A DNA stretch of 63,992 bases from NCBI GenBank assembly GCA_020050835.1, contig JAGVKB010000106.1:1-63992 (forward strand), written 5' to 3'. Source of the stretch: Candidatus Obscuribacterales bacterium. Its GTDB lineage: Bacteria > Cyanobacteriota > Vampirovibrionia > Obscuribacterales > Obscuribacteraceae. Under the pieces are notes generated by a model that saw nothing but the letters and a program-made list of their open reading frames with translations, searched no databases and was not told the origin of the DNA. This document shows positions 9,028-18,569 of this stretch, piece by piece. Made by a program: the position numbers and the translations under genes. The first letter of the stretch is position 1; every line of letters starts with the position of its first letter.

Positions 9028-10071
9028 TCAGTCCATATACTCTCTCAGGCGGCGGCTTTGGTTCGGGTGCCGCAGTTTTCGCAAGGCCTTCGCTTCAAAT
9101 TGGCGAATTCGCTCGCGACTCATTCCGAACAGTTGACCGATCTCCTCTAAAGTCCTTTGCCTTCCGTCATCAAGCCCATATCTCAGCCTGATAACATCTC
9201 TTTCCTTCGGCAATAGATTCGCCATCGCCTGCTTGACGTCAGAAGAAAGGAGTTGCTGGGTAATCGAAGTGGTTGGGCATTGGGCGTCACGATCTTCAAT
9301 AAAATCAGCCAGGCAGCTGTCCTCTTCCTTGCCGACCGGTGACTCAAGCGAAACCGGCTCTTGGGACATCTTCATCAATTCCCGCAGTTTCACTACCGGC
9401 ATTCCCATCGCCTGTGCGAGTTCATCGTCTGAAGGCTTTCTGCCGTTGTTCTCGGTGAATTGATGTGTCGCTCTCTTGATCTTGTTGATCACTTCCGTGA
9501 CGTGAATCGGGATGCGGATGGTTCTCGATTGGTCGGCAATCGCTCGAGTAATCGATTGTTTGATCCACCAGGTTGCATAGGTGCTGAACTTGCAGCCACG
9601 GGTGGGATCGAACTTGTCAGCGGCTTTGATTAAACCGAGATTGCCTTCCTGAATCAGGTCCAGGAAATGCATGCCACGGTTCATATACTTCTTGGCTACA
9701 GAGACAACCAGTCTCAAATTAGCTTGAACGAGCTTTCGCTTGGTGATACAGCCGTCGGCACCGCCCTTGCCGATCTGGCGCGCGAGACTAATCTCCTGGT
9801 CGGCCTGCAAAAGAGGGATTCGACCAATCTGCCGCAGGTACAGTCGCACCGGGTCGTCAGAAGACAAGCCTTGTGATGCGGCGGATTCAAACTTAATCGG
9901 GTCAGCCTCCACTGGCACGTCTTCAAGCTCGGAGAGCTTCGGCTCCACTTCGTTGGAAGCCGATTCATCCAGCTCTTCGTCCTTGCCTGCCGACTCCTGC
10001 TCAGCGAAATCTCCCATAAATCTACGCACCCTGCCGGCTCTTGCAGGTTTACTTGCCCTGAGCTTGCTCAC
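9028..10071 (-). CDS. rpoD: RNA polymerase sigma factor, RpoD/SigA type
   Basis: 347 residues from a GTG at 10071 with a strong GGAGGG site eight bases upstream. Residues 1-70 are an acidic, poorly conserved region 1.1-like stretch. Region 1.2 (DDPVRLYLRQIGRIPLL) is at ~72, region 2 with the core-binding and -10 recognition helices (FLDLIQEGNLGLIKAADKF, FSTYATWWIKQSI) at ~113-193, region 3 at ~195-265, and region 4 with the helix-turn-helix (RTLEEIGQLFGMSRERIRQ) at the end. This is a group 1 or 2 sigma factor that directs polymerase to -35/-10 promoters. It is shorter than proteobacterial RpoD and near the size of cyanobacterial SigA-type factors. Whether it is the housekeeping factor or a group 2 paralogue cannot be told from this window. 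Confidence 0.94.
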   Translation of the reverse strand: MSKLRASKPARAGRVRRFMGDFAEQESAGKDEELDESASNEVEPKLSELEDVPVEADPIKFESAASQGLSSDDPVRLYLRQIGRIPLLQADQEISLARQIGKGGADGCITKRKLVQANLRLVVSVAKKYMNRGMHFLDLIQEGNLGLIKAADKFDPTRGCKFSTYATWWIKQSITRAIADQSRTIRIPIHVTEVINKIKRATHQFTENNGRKPSDDELAQAMGMPVVKLRELMKMSQEPVSLESPVGKEEDSCLADFIEDRDAQCPTTSITQQLLSSDVKQAMANLLPKERDVIRLRYGLDDGRQRTLEEIGQLFGMSRERIRQFEAKALRKLRHPNQSRRLREYMD

Positions 10072-10287
10072 CGGTTCACCCTCCAGCTAATTGGTCTGCT
10101 TTCTAGCGTCTTTATTCCAATTCCGGCGGATTTTTACACGTCCATTTCACACGATTTCGGGTTCGGGGACGTTTACCTTGGGTTTAAAGCTCTTGGCCAG
10201 CCTGACTCCCGGCACCTGCCGAGCCCGCCTTTGAGTCGCGATGAGCCTATGGGCTGCCTTGCTGGCAGTGAGTCGTGAGCTAAGCGC

Positions 10288-11886
10288 CTAATCCTTGCAG
10301 CGGTGATCTTTCTCTGTCCCTATCTTCTGCCTGTAGACAGAGAGGAAAACAGGGGTGTCACGTCCTGGAGCCAGGCTGTTCGTGCCGATTTGCTGAGAAT
10401 TCTCGGTCAACCAGGTTCTGATTTGATTCATGCGCACTAATTCCGTATCTGAATACGAAAGTCCATCGAGCTGGGCGTTGTCTTCGTAGTCGCTTGACTC
10501 GATTGCGTGCGACCGGTCGACCAGCCAGATCTTACCGCCGGCGGTTAGCGTCTTTTGCATGCGAGAGAGCAGGCGGTCAAGATTGCTTTGTTGACGCAAG
10601 CGGTCTATCATGCCATCCCAACGGTTGGTGCTTGTCCGGACTAGATCGGGAAATGTGATTGCGTCGAGGTCTTTCGATAGATAGAACATGACAGCTGGAG
10701 CGACGACTGGCCACGAAATTACGACCAAGTCCTTTTTTCTGTCGGCCTCTCTCTCTATTTTTGCCACTACTGCTGGTGTTCCGGTTTCGGGCACTTCTGC
10801 CAGGGCGGCTAACTGTCTAGTCCAGATCGGCAGCCAGATAACGATTGGCAAAATTGCTCCGGCCAATTTTGGCAATCTTGTAAAGTTGCTCGCAAAGGCA
10901 GTGACGTAGACGATGGCGAATAATGCCATGAACGGCGTGAGATAGCGTTCGCGCAGGGCTGGTATCTGCAGGCTTACCAGCAGCCCGGCGCCGTAGCCGC
11001 AAAGTGTGATCAGTCGCCAAAAGCGACCATCGAACTTGTCGGTGAGCATGACCCGGGGCGTAAAGGTTGCAAATAGAAATATAACGGTAGAAAAGAGCAC
11101 TCCCAGTTGATCTGCTGGTTGAAGAGTGTAGTAAGTACCTGCGAAAACATAAGATGCCATTTCACTTACCAGCACCGACGGATTCTGGGCAACGTCCCAG
11201 GGGCTCATGTCATGTTGGAGTTGATAGTAGAGGATTGGAGTCCAGGGAAGGAACAAAGCGACAGAAATAGCTGCGCCGAAAAACCAGTGCTTGATCGCCG
11301 TGCGGTCGAACCAACCTCTAACGAAGCCGATCACTGCCAGGCAAGCTTGCCCGATTGCAACGAACCCGCCCCAATAGTGACCGTAAACCAATGCTGCAGT
11401 CGAGACTCCGTACAGCACCGGCCAGGGAAACACTTTCCTCGCCGATAGCGACTTCAGGCACGCCCAGGTACTCAGCAAGCCAAGCAGGCTGATCAAAGAG
11501 TACGCTCTAAGCAAAGTGCTGTAGCGAACAAGCGGAGGGCAAATTGCCAGCAGTACCGCTACTTGTAGGGCTAACCTTCGGCTGAGAAACTGCTTGCAGA
11601 TCAAAAACGACAGAGGAATTTGCAATGTGCCGAGCGCAATCGCAAATAGTTTCACAGCCAGGTCGCTGTGTCCGAAAATCATCGAGTACAAGCGCAGCAT
11701 TACATGAAGTAGGGGCGGGTTGCCGTCAGCCTGGAGCAGTTTAACCAGCTCCGGAAGCGAACCGGTGGTTGCGATAAATACACCGTTGGCTTCGTCGGTA
11801 GTGAGGCCGGTCCAGGTGGCAGTGAAACACCTGACAAGCAGCGCGAGCAAAGTAACGAGAAATATGGCGGTGAATGTCGATTTCAT
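10288..11886 (-). CDS. GT-C-fold membrane glycosyltransferase (ArnT/PMT-like)
   Basis: 532 residues with about ten to twelve hydrophobic segments. After the first helix comes TGLTTDEANG, where the DE pair sits in the first periplasmic loop, the usual place of the catalytic carboxylate in GT-C enzymes. Next is QADGNPPLLHVMLR, shared with the paralogue at 15507. The last ~130 residues are soluble. Such enzymes transfer a sugar from a polyprenyl-phosphate donor to lipid, protein or glycan on the outer face of the inner membrane. The sugar and acceptor are unknown. The gene stands alone, 201 bases after the sigma-factor start on the same strand. Confidence 0.82.
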   Translation of the reverse strand: MKSTFTAIFLVTLLALLVRCFTATWTGLTTDEANGVFIATTGSLPELVKLLQADGNPPLLHVMLRLYSMIFGHSDLAVKLFAIALGTLQIPLSFLICKQFLSRRLALQVAVLLAICPPLVRYSTLLRAYSLISLLGLLSTWACLKSLSARKVFPWPVLYGVSTAALVYGHYWGGFVAIGQACLAVIGFVRGWFDRTAIKHWFFGAAISVALFLPWTPILYYQLQHDMSPWDVAQNPSVLVSEMASYVFAGTYYTLQPADQLGVLFSTVIFLFATFTPRVMLTDKFDGRFWRLITLCGYGAGLLVSLQIPALRERYLTPFMALFAIVYVTAFASNFTRLPKLAGAILPIVIWLPIWTRQLAALAEVPETGTPAVVAKIEREADRKKDLVVISWPVVAPAVMFYLSKDLDAITFPDLVRTSTNRWDGMIDRLRQQSNLDRLLSRMQKTLTAGGKIWLVDRSHAIESSDYEDNAQLDGLSYSDTELVRMNQIRTWLTENSQQIGTNSLAPGRDTPVFLSVYRQKIGTEKDHRCKD

Positions 11887-12117
11887 CTTTTTTCAGCATC
11901 TTAACCGATCAACAATACGATAAAACTGCCAGGACGTAAAAACGTCCCAGTGGTGTGATCGATACCAAAGTAAATCTGGCTGGCACGATGGCAAAACAGT
12001 CAGCTTGACAGCAGTGCGGACTGCTGTGTCCGCGCTCGGGGGCGATTTCCTTTTAGTGTAGAATTCCGGTAAATAGAGGGCCTGCTTTCAGACCTAGTGA
12101 ATCGAGGATACCTTTCG

Positions 12118-12600
12118 ATGATTTCCCACCCCTGGCTGGCTCAATTTGCCAAGACTTGGCAGTTTACGCGCTCGCTCACTTACGACTTTCTAAAAGTGTT
12201 GAACGAGCAAGATCTCTCTTATTCCCCCCAACTCGAGTTCGGCACTTTCGGCAAGCAGATCAGGCACGTCGGTGATGTTCAGGAATGCTATCTGCAAGCA
12301 CTGGAAACAGGTATGGCCGATTTCAGCAAGAAGCGTATGGACTTGACGATGGAGCAGTCACTGCCCAAGCTGGAGGCACACTTGCGCCAACAGGATGTTC
12401 GTCTCTATGATCTTCTTTCTAAATTCGACGGCGACCCAATCAACCAAATGATTGCCTGGCCAACTACTAAATTGTCAGTCCTAGAGCATCTGTTCCTGCT
12501 GCCTCAGCATGAAGCGATTCATCAGGGTCAGTGGTCGCTGGCGGGCAGGCAACATGGCATCGAGCTTCCCAAGAGTTGGGTAGATAACTGGGCGCTGTGA
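12118..12600 (+). CDS. DinB-like four-helix-bundle metalloprotein
   Basis: 160 residues from the ATG at 12118, which has GAGG 11 bases upstream; the frame also opens at a GTG at 12097. The fold is suggested by alternating helices and three spaced histidines: one in KQIRHVGDVQE and two in LPQHEAIHQGQW near the C terminus. This spacing is the metal-binding triad of the DinB/YfiT superfamily. Members include bacillithiol and mycothiol transferases and many uncharacterised hydrolases. The stop overlaps the start of the next gene by four bases, so the two are translationally coupled. Specific function unknown. Confidence 0.78.
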   Translation: MISHPWLAQFAKTWQFTRSLTYDFLKVLNEQDLSYSPQLEFGTFGKQIRHVGDVQECYLQALETGMADFSKKRMDLTMEQSLPKLEAHLRQQDVRLYDLLSKFDGDPINQMIAWPTTKLSVLEHLFLLPQHEAIHQGQWSLAGRQHGIELPKSWVDNWAL

Positions 12601-14825
12601 AACAGCAACTGCAGATCTCAGCCTTCAAGCTCTCTCAGAGCAAGCAGCTCTTAATCCTCTGTGCGCTTGTCCAGTTTCTTGCTTGTGTACTGATTCATCT
12701 GTGTTCATGCGAAATTCGGTCATTGGCCTACTTCCAGAACTACATCTATGCCTGCGCGCTTTTCGGTCTTGGTTTGGGTTGCTTGAGTTTTAAGGACGAC
12801 CGAAACGTTTCTTCTGAAACTGGTTGGTTGATTTACTTCATGGTGAGCTGCCTGCTTTTGGCCGGAGCTCACCTGAGTGGGTGCGGTGATTTGGGCTTTT
12901 TGAAGGAACGCTCGACCTATTTCATCTTGCCGACGTTTCTCCCGAATCAAATCCAGCATGAGCTTTTGATCATTGCGATGTTTCTTTCGGTTTTCTTTTT
13001 AGTCACGAGAGGTTTTAAGTCGCTCGGTAAGCAGTTGGGCAAGCGCATCGATGCTGCTGCTGGTTCAGGAGCGCTATTCCAATTTTTTGCCGGTTCAGCG
13101 CTGGGATGGCTTTTGTTTGCTGTCACTTTGTGGCTGCGATGGCCGCCGCTAATTGCAGTAGCTTTCGTGCTCGCCGGATTCGTTGCCTTGCATGGTATCA
13201 ATTTGATTCAAATGGCGATGGTGGCAGTTTGCTGCGTATCTGTTCTAAGCTTTGACACGGTCAAAGAGCCTAAGCCAATTGCCGATGCCATATCAAAATA
13301 TCCGGATTCGGTAAGCAAGGTCTGGGCTCCGGCTTATCGTGTATTGACTTATCCGATTGTGGCTGCCGGCAAGGTTTATGGGTTTGTCGTCAAGGTTAAT
13401 GGAGGGTTGTTTCAACCCGGAATCTACTCCCGGCTCGACAGAAATGTCGCTGACCAATTGGCTCCGGTTTATGGTGACTATCTTTCGTCAATCATTGACT
13501 ATTACAAGGTGCCTGGTCTGGCAGCACGAACTAAGAAGAAAGTGCTTGTCCTGGGCTCCGGAGCTGGCAACGATGTTGCTCAAGCGCTGGCCGAGGGGGC
13601 TGAGCTTGTCGATGCCGTCGAAGGCCAAGATTGGCTGCTGGAGTTGGCGAGCTTCAATCCAGAATCTCCATACAAATCTCCGAAAGTTAGGCGTATTGCC
13701 GCAGATCCGCGCACGTTTCTGAGATTCTCGAATCAAAAGTATGATCTGATCATCTACTCCATTCTCGAGTCACAAACTGCCTTCTCTCCATTTGGTTCAT
13801 TGCGACCGGACAATCTTGTCTACACGGTTGAGAGCTTCATTGATGCTTCCGACCATCTATCGGACGGTGGCGTTCTTGCTGTTTCATACTTCCCGGTCCG
13901 CGGCTGGTATGGACTGCGGCTGACTCACAATCTGAAACTCGCGCATTTAACTGTGGATGCAGATCTGCATACTGGCTTTCGCAATTACTTGATCTGTTCG
14001 CGCACCGGCAATCGTCCGGCGGTTGAAGCGCTTGAAGGCGCATTGCCAGAGGGATCGATCCGAGATTCAAAGAAGCTGAAGAAAGAAATTGAGGACGTCG
14101 ATCCAACTTCAGACGATTGGCCTTTTGCATTTCTTGCAACCGGGTCTATGCCGTTTGCTTACCTGTTCTGTTTGACGCTGGTATTGTTAACAGTCATATT
14201 TGAGACTTGCGCAATCCAGAGAGCAAATCCGCCGGATGAGCTTTCTGGCGACGAGCAAGGTCGCTCCGGCCGAGATCGGATCGGGCTGCTTGGTTTGGCT
14301 TGTGCCTTCATGCTTGCTTGCGACAAAGCGATGAGTACCAATGCCTTCAATTTCGGATCGCTCTGGACGGTGTCGGTGCTCAGTGGTGCTGCCTTTTTTA
14401 TTGTGGCGGCTAGTGCAAGCATCCCCGCCATTGTAAAGGTCAGGATTCCGCTGATCGTCTTCTGGCTTTTGCTTTTCCTGTCCATTGCCGGCGATTTCTT
14501 CTTCAACTATGCGGCTCTAGTGTCCATTCCGCAGTCATGGATGCGAGCGGCAATTAGCGGTATCTTACCGGTGTTGCCATTGTTCTTCCTGGCTTCTCTA
14601 ATGACCAGGCAGATTGTCCACTCAAGAACAATGACAGTGGAATTTGCCTTTGTATTGCTTGGCTGCTCGATCGGACTCATGCTCGATGCGATAGCCATGT
14701 ACCGGGGAATCTCAGGATTGTATGTGGCGGTCGGCTTGATTTCAGCTGTCTCCCTGGTGCTCATAATGTTCAAGCCGAAAACAGCTGATTGTGAAATTCA
14801 AGGAGTGAAGGCAGTTAATGAGTGA
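12597..14825 (+). CDS. Membrane protein with spermidine-synthase-like methyltransferase-fold domain
   Basis: 742 residues from a GTG that overlaps the preceding stop. Residues ~15-230 hold about six or seven hydrophobic helices. Residues ~270-500 form a Rossmann domain with the SAM-type glycine motif VLVLGSGAGND near 316 and an acidic residue after the second strand (DAVEGQDWLLELA), typical of spermidine-synthase-like (SpeE) domains. Residues ~510-730 are again membrane-spanning. Membrane proteins of this build are widespread in environmental bacteria, but their substrates are not established. It lies in a three-gene unit with DinB-like and GmhB proteins (eight-base overlap with gmhB). It may make an aminopropylated or methylated product; the sequence does not decide. 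Confidence 0.75.
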   Translation: MKQQLQISAFKLSQSKQLLILCALVQFLACVLIHLCSCEIRSLAYFQNYIYACALFGLGLGCLSFKDDRNVSSETGWLIYFMVSCLLLAGAHLSGCGDLGFLKERSTYFILPTFLPNQIQHELLIIAMFLSVFFLVTRGFKSLGKQLGKRIDAAAGSGALFQFFAGSALGWLLFAVTLWLRWPPLIAVAFVLAGFVALHGINLIQMAMVAVCCVSVLSFDTVKEPKPIADAISKYPDSVSKVWAPAYRVLTYPIVAAGKVYGFVVKVNGGLFQPGIYSRLDRNVADQLAPVYGDYLSSIIDYYKVPGLAARTKKKVLVLGSGAGNDVAQALAEGAELVDAVEGQDWLLELASFNPESPYKSPKVRRIAADPRTFLRFSNQKYDLIIYSILESQTAFSPFGSLRPDNLVYTVESFIDASDHLSDGGVLAVSYFPVRGWYGLRLTHNLKLAHLTVDADLHTGFRNYLICSRTGNRPAVEALEGALPEGSIRDSKKLKKEIEDVDPTSDDWPFAFLATGSMPFAYLFCLTLVLLTVIFETCAIQRANPPDELSGDEQGRSGRDRIGLLGLACAFMLACDKAMSTNAFNFGSLWTVSVLSGAAFFIVAASASIPAIVKVRIPLIVFWLLLFLSIAGDFFFNYAALVSIPQSWMRAAISGILPVLPLFFLASLMTRQIVHSRTMTVEFAFVLLGCSIGLMLDAIAMYRGISGLYVAVGLISAVSLVLIMFKPKTADCEIQGVKAVNE

Positions 14826-15477
14826 TCGCAATGAGCATGACCAAGCTCCCCTCGACGACTTGGGGGATTGCCTGAAGGTAAGTGGCAGTTCAAATGTAAG
14901 ACCGGTAGTCTTCCTGGACAGGGACGGTACATTGAATGTGGAAGTGAGTTACATTCGAGAGATCGAACAGTTAGTACTTCTTCCGGATGCGGCCGAAGCC
15001 GTGCGCCGCCTCAACCAGACGGGAGTTGCTACGGTAGTTGTGACTAATCAATCGGGAGTGGCGCGCGGCTACTTCTCTGAGGTGCATGTGCAATCGGTAA
15101 ATCACCGTCTTTCGCATCTGCTAGAAGCGCAAGGTGCAACGCTCGACGCAATCTACTATTGCCCTCACCATCGAGATGGAGTAATTGCCGAATACGCAAT
15201 TAGCTGCTCCTGCCGTAAGCCGGCAGTCGGGCTGCTGGAAAGGGCCTTTCGTGAAGTGCCCGGGCTGGACAGAAAGAAGGCCTACATGATCGGCGATCAA
15301 AGCACGGATATCGAGCTGGCTAGAAATGCTGGCATCACAGCAGTCATGGTCCGCACCGGATTCGGTGCGGCCGTTTTGGCTGGTCAATTTCAATGGAAAG
15401 TCGAACCCGATTTCGTCGCGGGATCGGTCTTGGAGGCGGTGCACTGGGTGCTGTCGGATCTGCGCAGCGATGCTTGA
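14818..15477 (+). CDS. gmhB: D-glycero-D-manno-heptose 1,7-bisphosphate phosphatase (GmhB-like)
   Basis: 219 residues, HAD superfamily. The nucleophile motif FLDRDGTLN is at ~32-40 (Asp34, Asp36), followed by motif II VVTNQSGVARGYF and the zinc-binding set in YYCPHHRDG and SCSCRKP that marks GmhB and the related HisB phosphatase. The late MIGDQSTDIELARNAG motif supplies the metal-binding aspartates. GmhB removes a phosphate from heptose bisphosphate on the way to ADP- or GDP-heptose. HddC- and HddA-like genes lie 4-5 kb downstream, so the GDP branch is favoured. It overlaps the upstream gene by eight bases, with AAGGAG shortly before the start. About 25 extra N-terminal residues are poorly conserved. 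HisB-N is the main alternative. Confidence 0.87.
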   Translation: MSDRNEHDQAPLDDLGDCLKVSGSSNVRPVVFLDRDGTLNVEVSYIREIEQLVLLPDAAEAVRRLNQTGVATVVVTNQSGVARGYFSEVHVQSVNHRLSHLLEAQGATLDAIYYCPHHRDGVIAEYAISCSCRKPAVGLLERAFREVPGLDRKKAYMIGDQSTDIELARNAGITAVMVRTGFGAAVLAGQFQWKVEPDFVAGSVLEAVHWVLSDLRSDA

Positions 15478-15506
15478 GCGCCTTTTACCGGCGGCGCAAG
15501 GTCGGC

Positions 15507-17081
15507 TTAAAGCGCGACAAATCTTGTTGCAACAACGGCATGTTCCCGACCGGGAGCGTAGAGCGTCTTGCCTTCTTCGCGGCAATGCTTTCGCAGCCAG
15601 TTGCGGATTTGGATCGAACGCAAGAGCTCGGCCGAACGATAGTCCATCTGGTTAATGTCGCCGGGCGGGGGCTCGGCTCGCCAGGCACCAGCAAACTCCA
15701 CAAGCCAAATTGCTTCACCTTTTTTGGCCCCGTCTTCCATTAGCTGGAATAGTTTGTCCAGCTGTTCATCATTTTTGAGCAGACTGCTCAAGGTGGTCCA
15801 TCTAACCGCTGGCATGCGCTCCAGGTCAGGAAAGGAGATGATTCTCGCGGCCGGCGGCAGGTAGCGATGTAACTGCGGGGAAAGTGTGGGAAATGGTGTG
15901 ACAATGATCTCGCTGGCCGAATTACCGCTCTTTGCGAGTTCAGATGCCAGGGCCCAGGCGGTCGATTCCGGAAGTCGAGAAAAGGAAAGAAGTTGCGGTA
16001 TCCAGATCGGCAGCCAAATCAACAATGGCAGTACGATCGAAAACCTGCGTGGCAGGCGGACATCGAGCTTACCGACTCCGGCTACTTGTAGCAGCAAGAG
16101 AGCCGGAGTAAATGCCACCAGGTAACGATCTCGCCAGATCGAATGAATCTGGCTGACACTGAAGGCTAAAGCCAGCGCTCCGGCGGTGAAAAATTGCCAG
16201 GGACGAATGTTGAAGTCCGCTAGTGCTCTGCCGCTTCTGGCTACCGGAAGGAATAGCGATAACCAGGCACAGATGTTCGCTACTAATCCAACTAAGTTGA
16301 AGAGCCACGCTGGTTGTTCGATATAGCCGGAGACCGCCTCGATCGGGGTGTTGAAAAGAAACTCTTGCAGGCTTGGTTTTTGAATCCAGGGGCTGATATC
16401 TCCGCGCAGCTGTGCGCTCAACGCGATCAACCAAGGTAGATAGGCCGCTGAAGCGGCTATTACTGAAATTAACCAGGGACGCAACGAAGCGCTTTGCCAG
16501 TACTTCCGCTTGCTGCCGATCAGCACTGCCAGAATGTGACCGGCCAGCACGACTGCTCCCCAGTGATGAAGGTATAGGAGCGCAGCCAAGAGCAAGCCGT
16601 AGAGGGTCAAGTGTATTTTGTTCGGCTTGCGCAAGAGGACAAACAGCTCGTTAGTGGCCAGCAGCGATAGCAGCGGCAACAGCCCGTATCCGCGAACGAG
16701 ATCGCCGAACCTGACCAGTGGTGCGCAGGTCGCCAGGAGGATGGCCAATACGATGGACTGCTGCTCGGATAATTGCTTGCGAAAGATCAAATAAGCGACC
16801 GGCGGCAGAACTGATGCAACTCCGACCGCGAAGCACCGCAGAGCGAAATCGTTGTTGCCGAAGATAGAGACCCAAAATCGCAGCAAAACGTACAGCAACG
16901 GCGGGTTTCCATCTGACTTAATCAGCTCGAACATCTCCTGCCAGCTGTCCGCCGTGGCGATATTGGCGCAGATGCATTCTTCACTGCTCAACCCACCCCA
17001 ACCGGCTGTAATCGCTCTGATTGCGGCTGAGAGAAGCCAGATGCTAAGGAGAACTAGCGATACTCGCAAATTGAGTTTCAT
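15507..17081 (-). CDS. GT-C-fold membrane glycosyltransferase, paralogue of the 10288 gene
   Basis: 524 residues with about ten to twelve hydrophobic helices. It shares layout and motifs with the protein at 10288-11886: GGLSSEECICAN at the first loop (EE in place of DE), SDGNPPLLYVLLRFW, and a C-terminal soluble region ending in LRSIQIRNWLRKHC, beside MNQIRTWLTEN in the paralogue. It should use a polyprenyl-phosphate sugar donor on the outer face of the inner membrane. It converges with gmhB across 29 bases and is followed, 20 bases upstream on the same strand, by the flavoprotein gene at 17102, so these two may be co-transcribed. Confidence 0.8.
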   Translation of the reverse strand: MKLNLRVSLVLLSIWLLSAAIRAITAGWGGLSSEECICANIATADSWQEMFELIKSDGNPPLLYVLLRFWVSIFGNNDFALRCFAVGVASVLPPVAYLIFRKQLSEQQSIVLAILLATCAPLVRFGDLVRGYGLLPLLSLLATNELFVLLRKPNKIHLTLYGLLLAALLYLHHWGAVVLAGHILAVLIGSKRKYWQSASLRPWLISVIAASAAYLPWLIALSAQLRGDISPWIQKPSLQEFLFNTPIEAVSGYIEQPAWLFNLVGLVANICAWLSLFLPVARSGRALADFNIRPWQFFTAGALALAFSVSQIHSIWRDRYLVAFTPALLLLQVAGVGKLDVRLPRRFSIVLPLLIWLPIWIPQLLSFSRLPESTAWALASELAKSGNSASEIIVTPFPTLSPQLHRYLPPAARIISFPDLERMPAVRWTTLSSLLKNDEQLDKLFQLMEDGAKKGEAIWLVEFAGAWRAEPPPGDINQMDYRSAELLRSIQIRNWLRKHCREEGKTLYAPGREHAVVATRFVAL

Positions 17082-17101
17082 CGGCTCAATTCAATTTGCC
17101 T

Positions 17102-18385
17102 CTAGGTTCCCTTCACGCGAGCGGCTACAGTCTTGGCCGAACGGATTACGCCGTCTGAATTGTAATAGACGAACTCGGCAAAACGACCGCACAACTCAAT
17201 TCCCTGCTGTTTGCAGTACTCGTAGATGATGCCCAAGTTTTTCTCGTAGTCTATGTCGTAAATTACGTATGCGTACTTGGTTCGCTGAACGTCGGTCAGA
17301 ATCACATCCTTCTTTTCGAGGAAACCTTCCCGCGCTAGTCCATCAACGACATGACCAGCGACTTGTTCGTCGGTCATCGACCAAACCGCGTCCCCCTCGT
17401 TGGCGGTGATTTCAGCCACTACCGATGATGTTCCTTCTGGAACGTAGTTGTTGCCGAAATAGCCGTAAAAACAAAGCCGGTGGAAGAGCAAGTCGCTTTG
17501 AGGTACATAGACCGCGAACTGCTCTGTTAATTTCGGTTGTGCTACACCGACCATCACGACGATTAGCGAATTGTATTTGAGGGAGTCGACTGCGCCCCTG
17601 ACTTCCGTCGGCAATCCTTCCAGCGCTGCCGCCAAATCGAAAATCGGCATGGCGCAAATAATCCGCTCGTATGCGCGCTCATCTTCTCCGTTAGATACCA
17701 GCCAGCCCTTGGCGGATTTGCGGATTGTCTTGACTGGAAAGTTTCGGACTATTCTGTCTTGAACCTTCTCCTCGAAGGAGCGAGGCAGCATTTCGAAGCC
17801 GCCTGATTTCGGATAATAAAAGTGGAGCTGGTGCGTATATCCTTCTGTCTCAATTCCAAGAGCGGATTTGATTACATCTTCGACCGGTGGCTTGGGAATG
17901 CGCTCTACCCAAGCGGTTCCCATCGTTTCAGGCGGAGTATTCCAGATTTTTGTGTTGTACGGAATCAGATAAAGATCTGCCAAGCCCTTTCCGAAGGTAT
18001 TGTAAATCCAGTCTCGAAAGTTGTTTTGAGGACCTGGCTCGTTCTCAATAAAGTTGTACAGGCAGTTGAAAATGTCCTCTTTGTCCAGCACGTTGAGCCC
18101 ATTTTCAAACGGATACTTGACGAATCTCCGTTTGAACCAAACCGAGTTTCTCCGGTAAAACTGACCAGCCTTGTCTCCCAGCATTGACAGCTCGAGGTCG
18201 AGAATCTCTTTATCCTTCGAGAACATGATATGTCCTCCCAGGTCGTAGGTGAAGCCGTCCTTGTGATAGCTGCGGCACAGCCCGCCGCAAGTGCTGTCTT
18301 TCTCTAGAATCTCGCTGTCCGCCCCAAGGAAGTATGAGAGGCTAAGCCCGGCAATTCCACCACCGAGTATTCCAACTTGTTTCAC
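17102..18385 (-). CDS. UDP-galactopyranose-mutase-like FAD-dependent protein
   Basis: 427 residues. The N terminus carries the dinucleotide-binding motif GILGGGIAGLSLSYFLG (from residue 4) and a nearby GGLCRSY, then YDLGGHIMF, the layout of UDP-galactopyranose mutase and protoporphyrinogen/amine-oxidase-like flavoproteins. Further UGM-like stretches are LIPYNTKIWNTPPETM and a C-terminal LCGRFAEFVYYNSDGVIRSA. These enzymes isomerise or oxidise nucleotide sugars for surface glycans. Substrate is uncertain: members annotated only as NAD(P)-binding or FAD-dependent are common next to glycosyltransferases, as here. ATG start; the 188 bases upstream are a divergent promoter region shared with the epimerase gene. 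Confidence 0.8.
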   Translation of the reverse strand: MKQVGILGGGIAGLSLSYFLGADSEILEKDSTCGGLCRSYHKDGFTYDLGGHIMFSKDKEILDLELSMLGDKAGQFYRRNSVWFKRRFVKYPFENGLNVLDKEDIFNCLYNFIENEPGPQNNFRDWIYNTFGKGLADLYLIPYNTKIWNTPPETMGTAWVERIPKPPVEDVIKSALGIETEGYTHQLHFYYPKSGGFEMLPRSFEEKVQDRIVRNFPVKTIRKSAKGWLVSNGEDERAYERIICAMPIFDLAAALEGLPTEVRGAVDSLKYNSLIVVMVGVAQPKLTEQFAVYVPQSDLLFHRLCFYGYFGNNYVPEGTSSVVAEITANEGDAVWSMTDEQVAGHVVDGLAREGFLEKKDVILTDVQRTKYAYVIYDIDYEKNLGIIYEYCKQQGIELCGRFAEFVYYNSDGVIRSAKTVAARVKGT

Positions 18386-18557
18386 TCGTTATCTCCTTTC
18401 AAACAAGCAAGCTTTCGACCGACTCTTACTTCCATCCGGTGAGCTGTCGGACTTACCGTTGAGGCCTTTCGTGGAATCTTGCGGTTAATCTAAATTAGCT
18501 GCCTGGAGTCTGATTGAAATCTGGGTCCTTGGGTAATTCTATATAGTGCCGACGTCT

Positions 18558-18569
18558 TGTAATATTACA
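18558..18569. promoter_or_regulatory. Perfect 12-bp palindrome just before the epimerase start
   Basis: TGTAATATTACA reads the same on both strands and ends four bases before the ATG at 18574. It is a plausible dimeric-repressor operator. It also contains TAATAT, which could be a -10 element with a nearly leaderless transcript, since no ribosome-binding site precedes this ATG. A second palindrome, GACGTC, is at 18551-18556. No known regulator motif is claimed. Confidence 0.35.

Noticed and set aside
12008-12027. Hairpin ACAGCAG-n6-CTGCTGT between the GT-C and DinB-like genes
   Set aside because: It lies in a divergent promoter region with no T-run, so it is not a terminator; operator function could not be supported beyond the symmetry.
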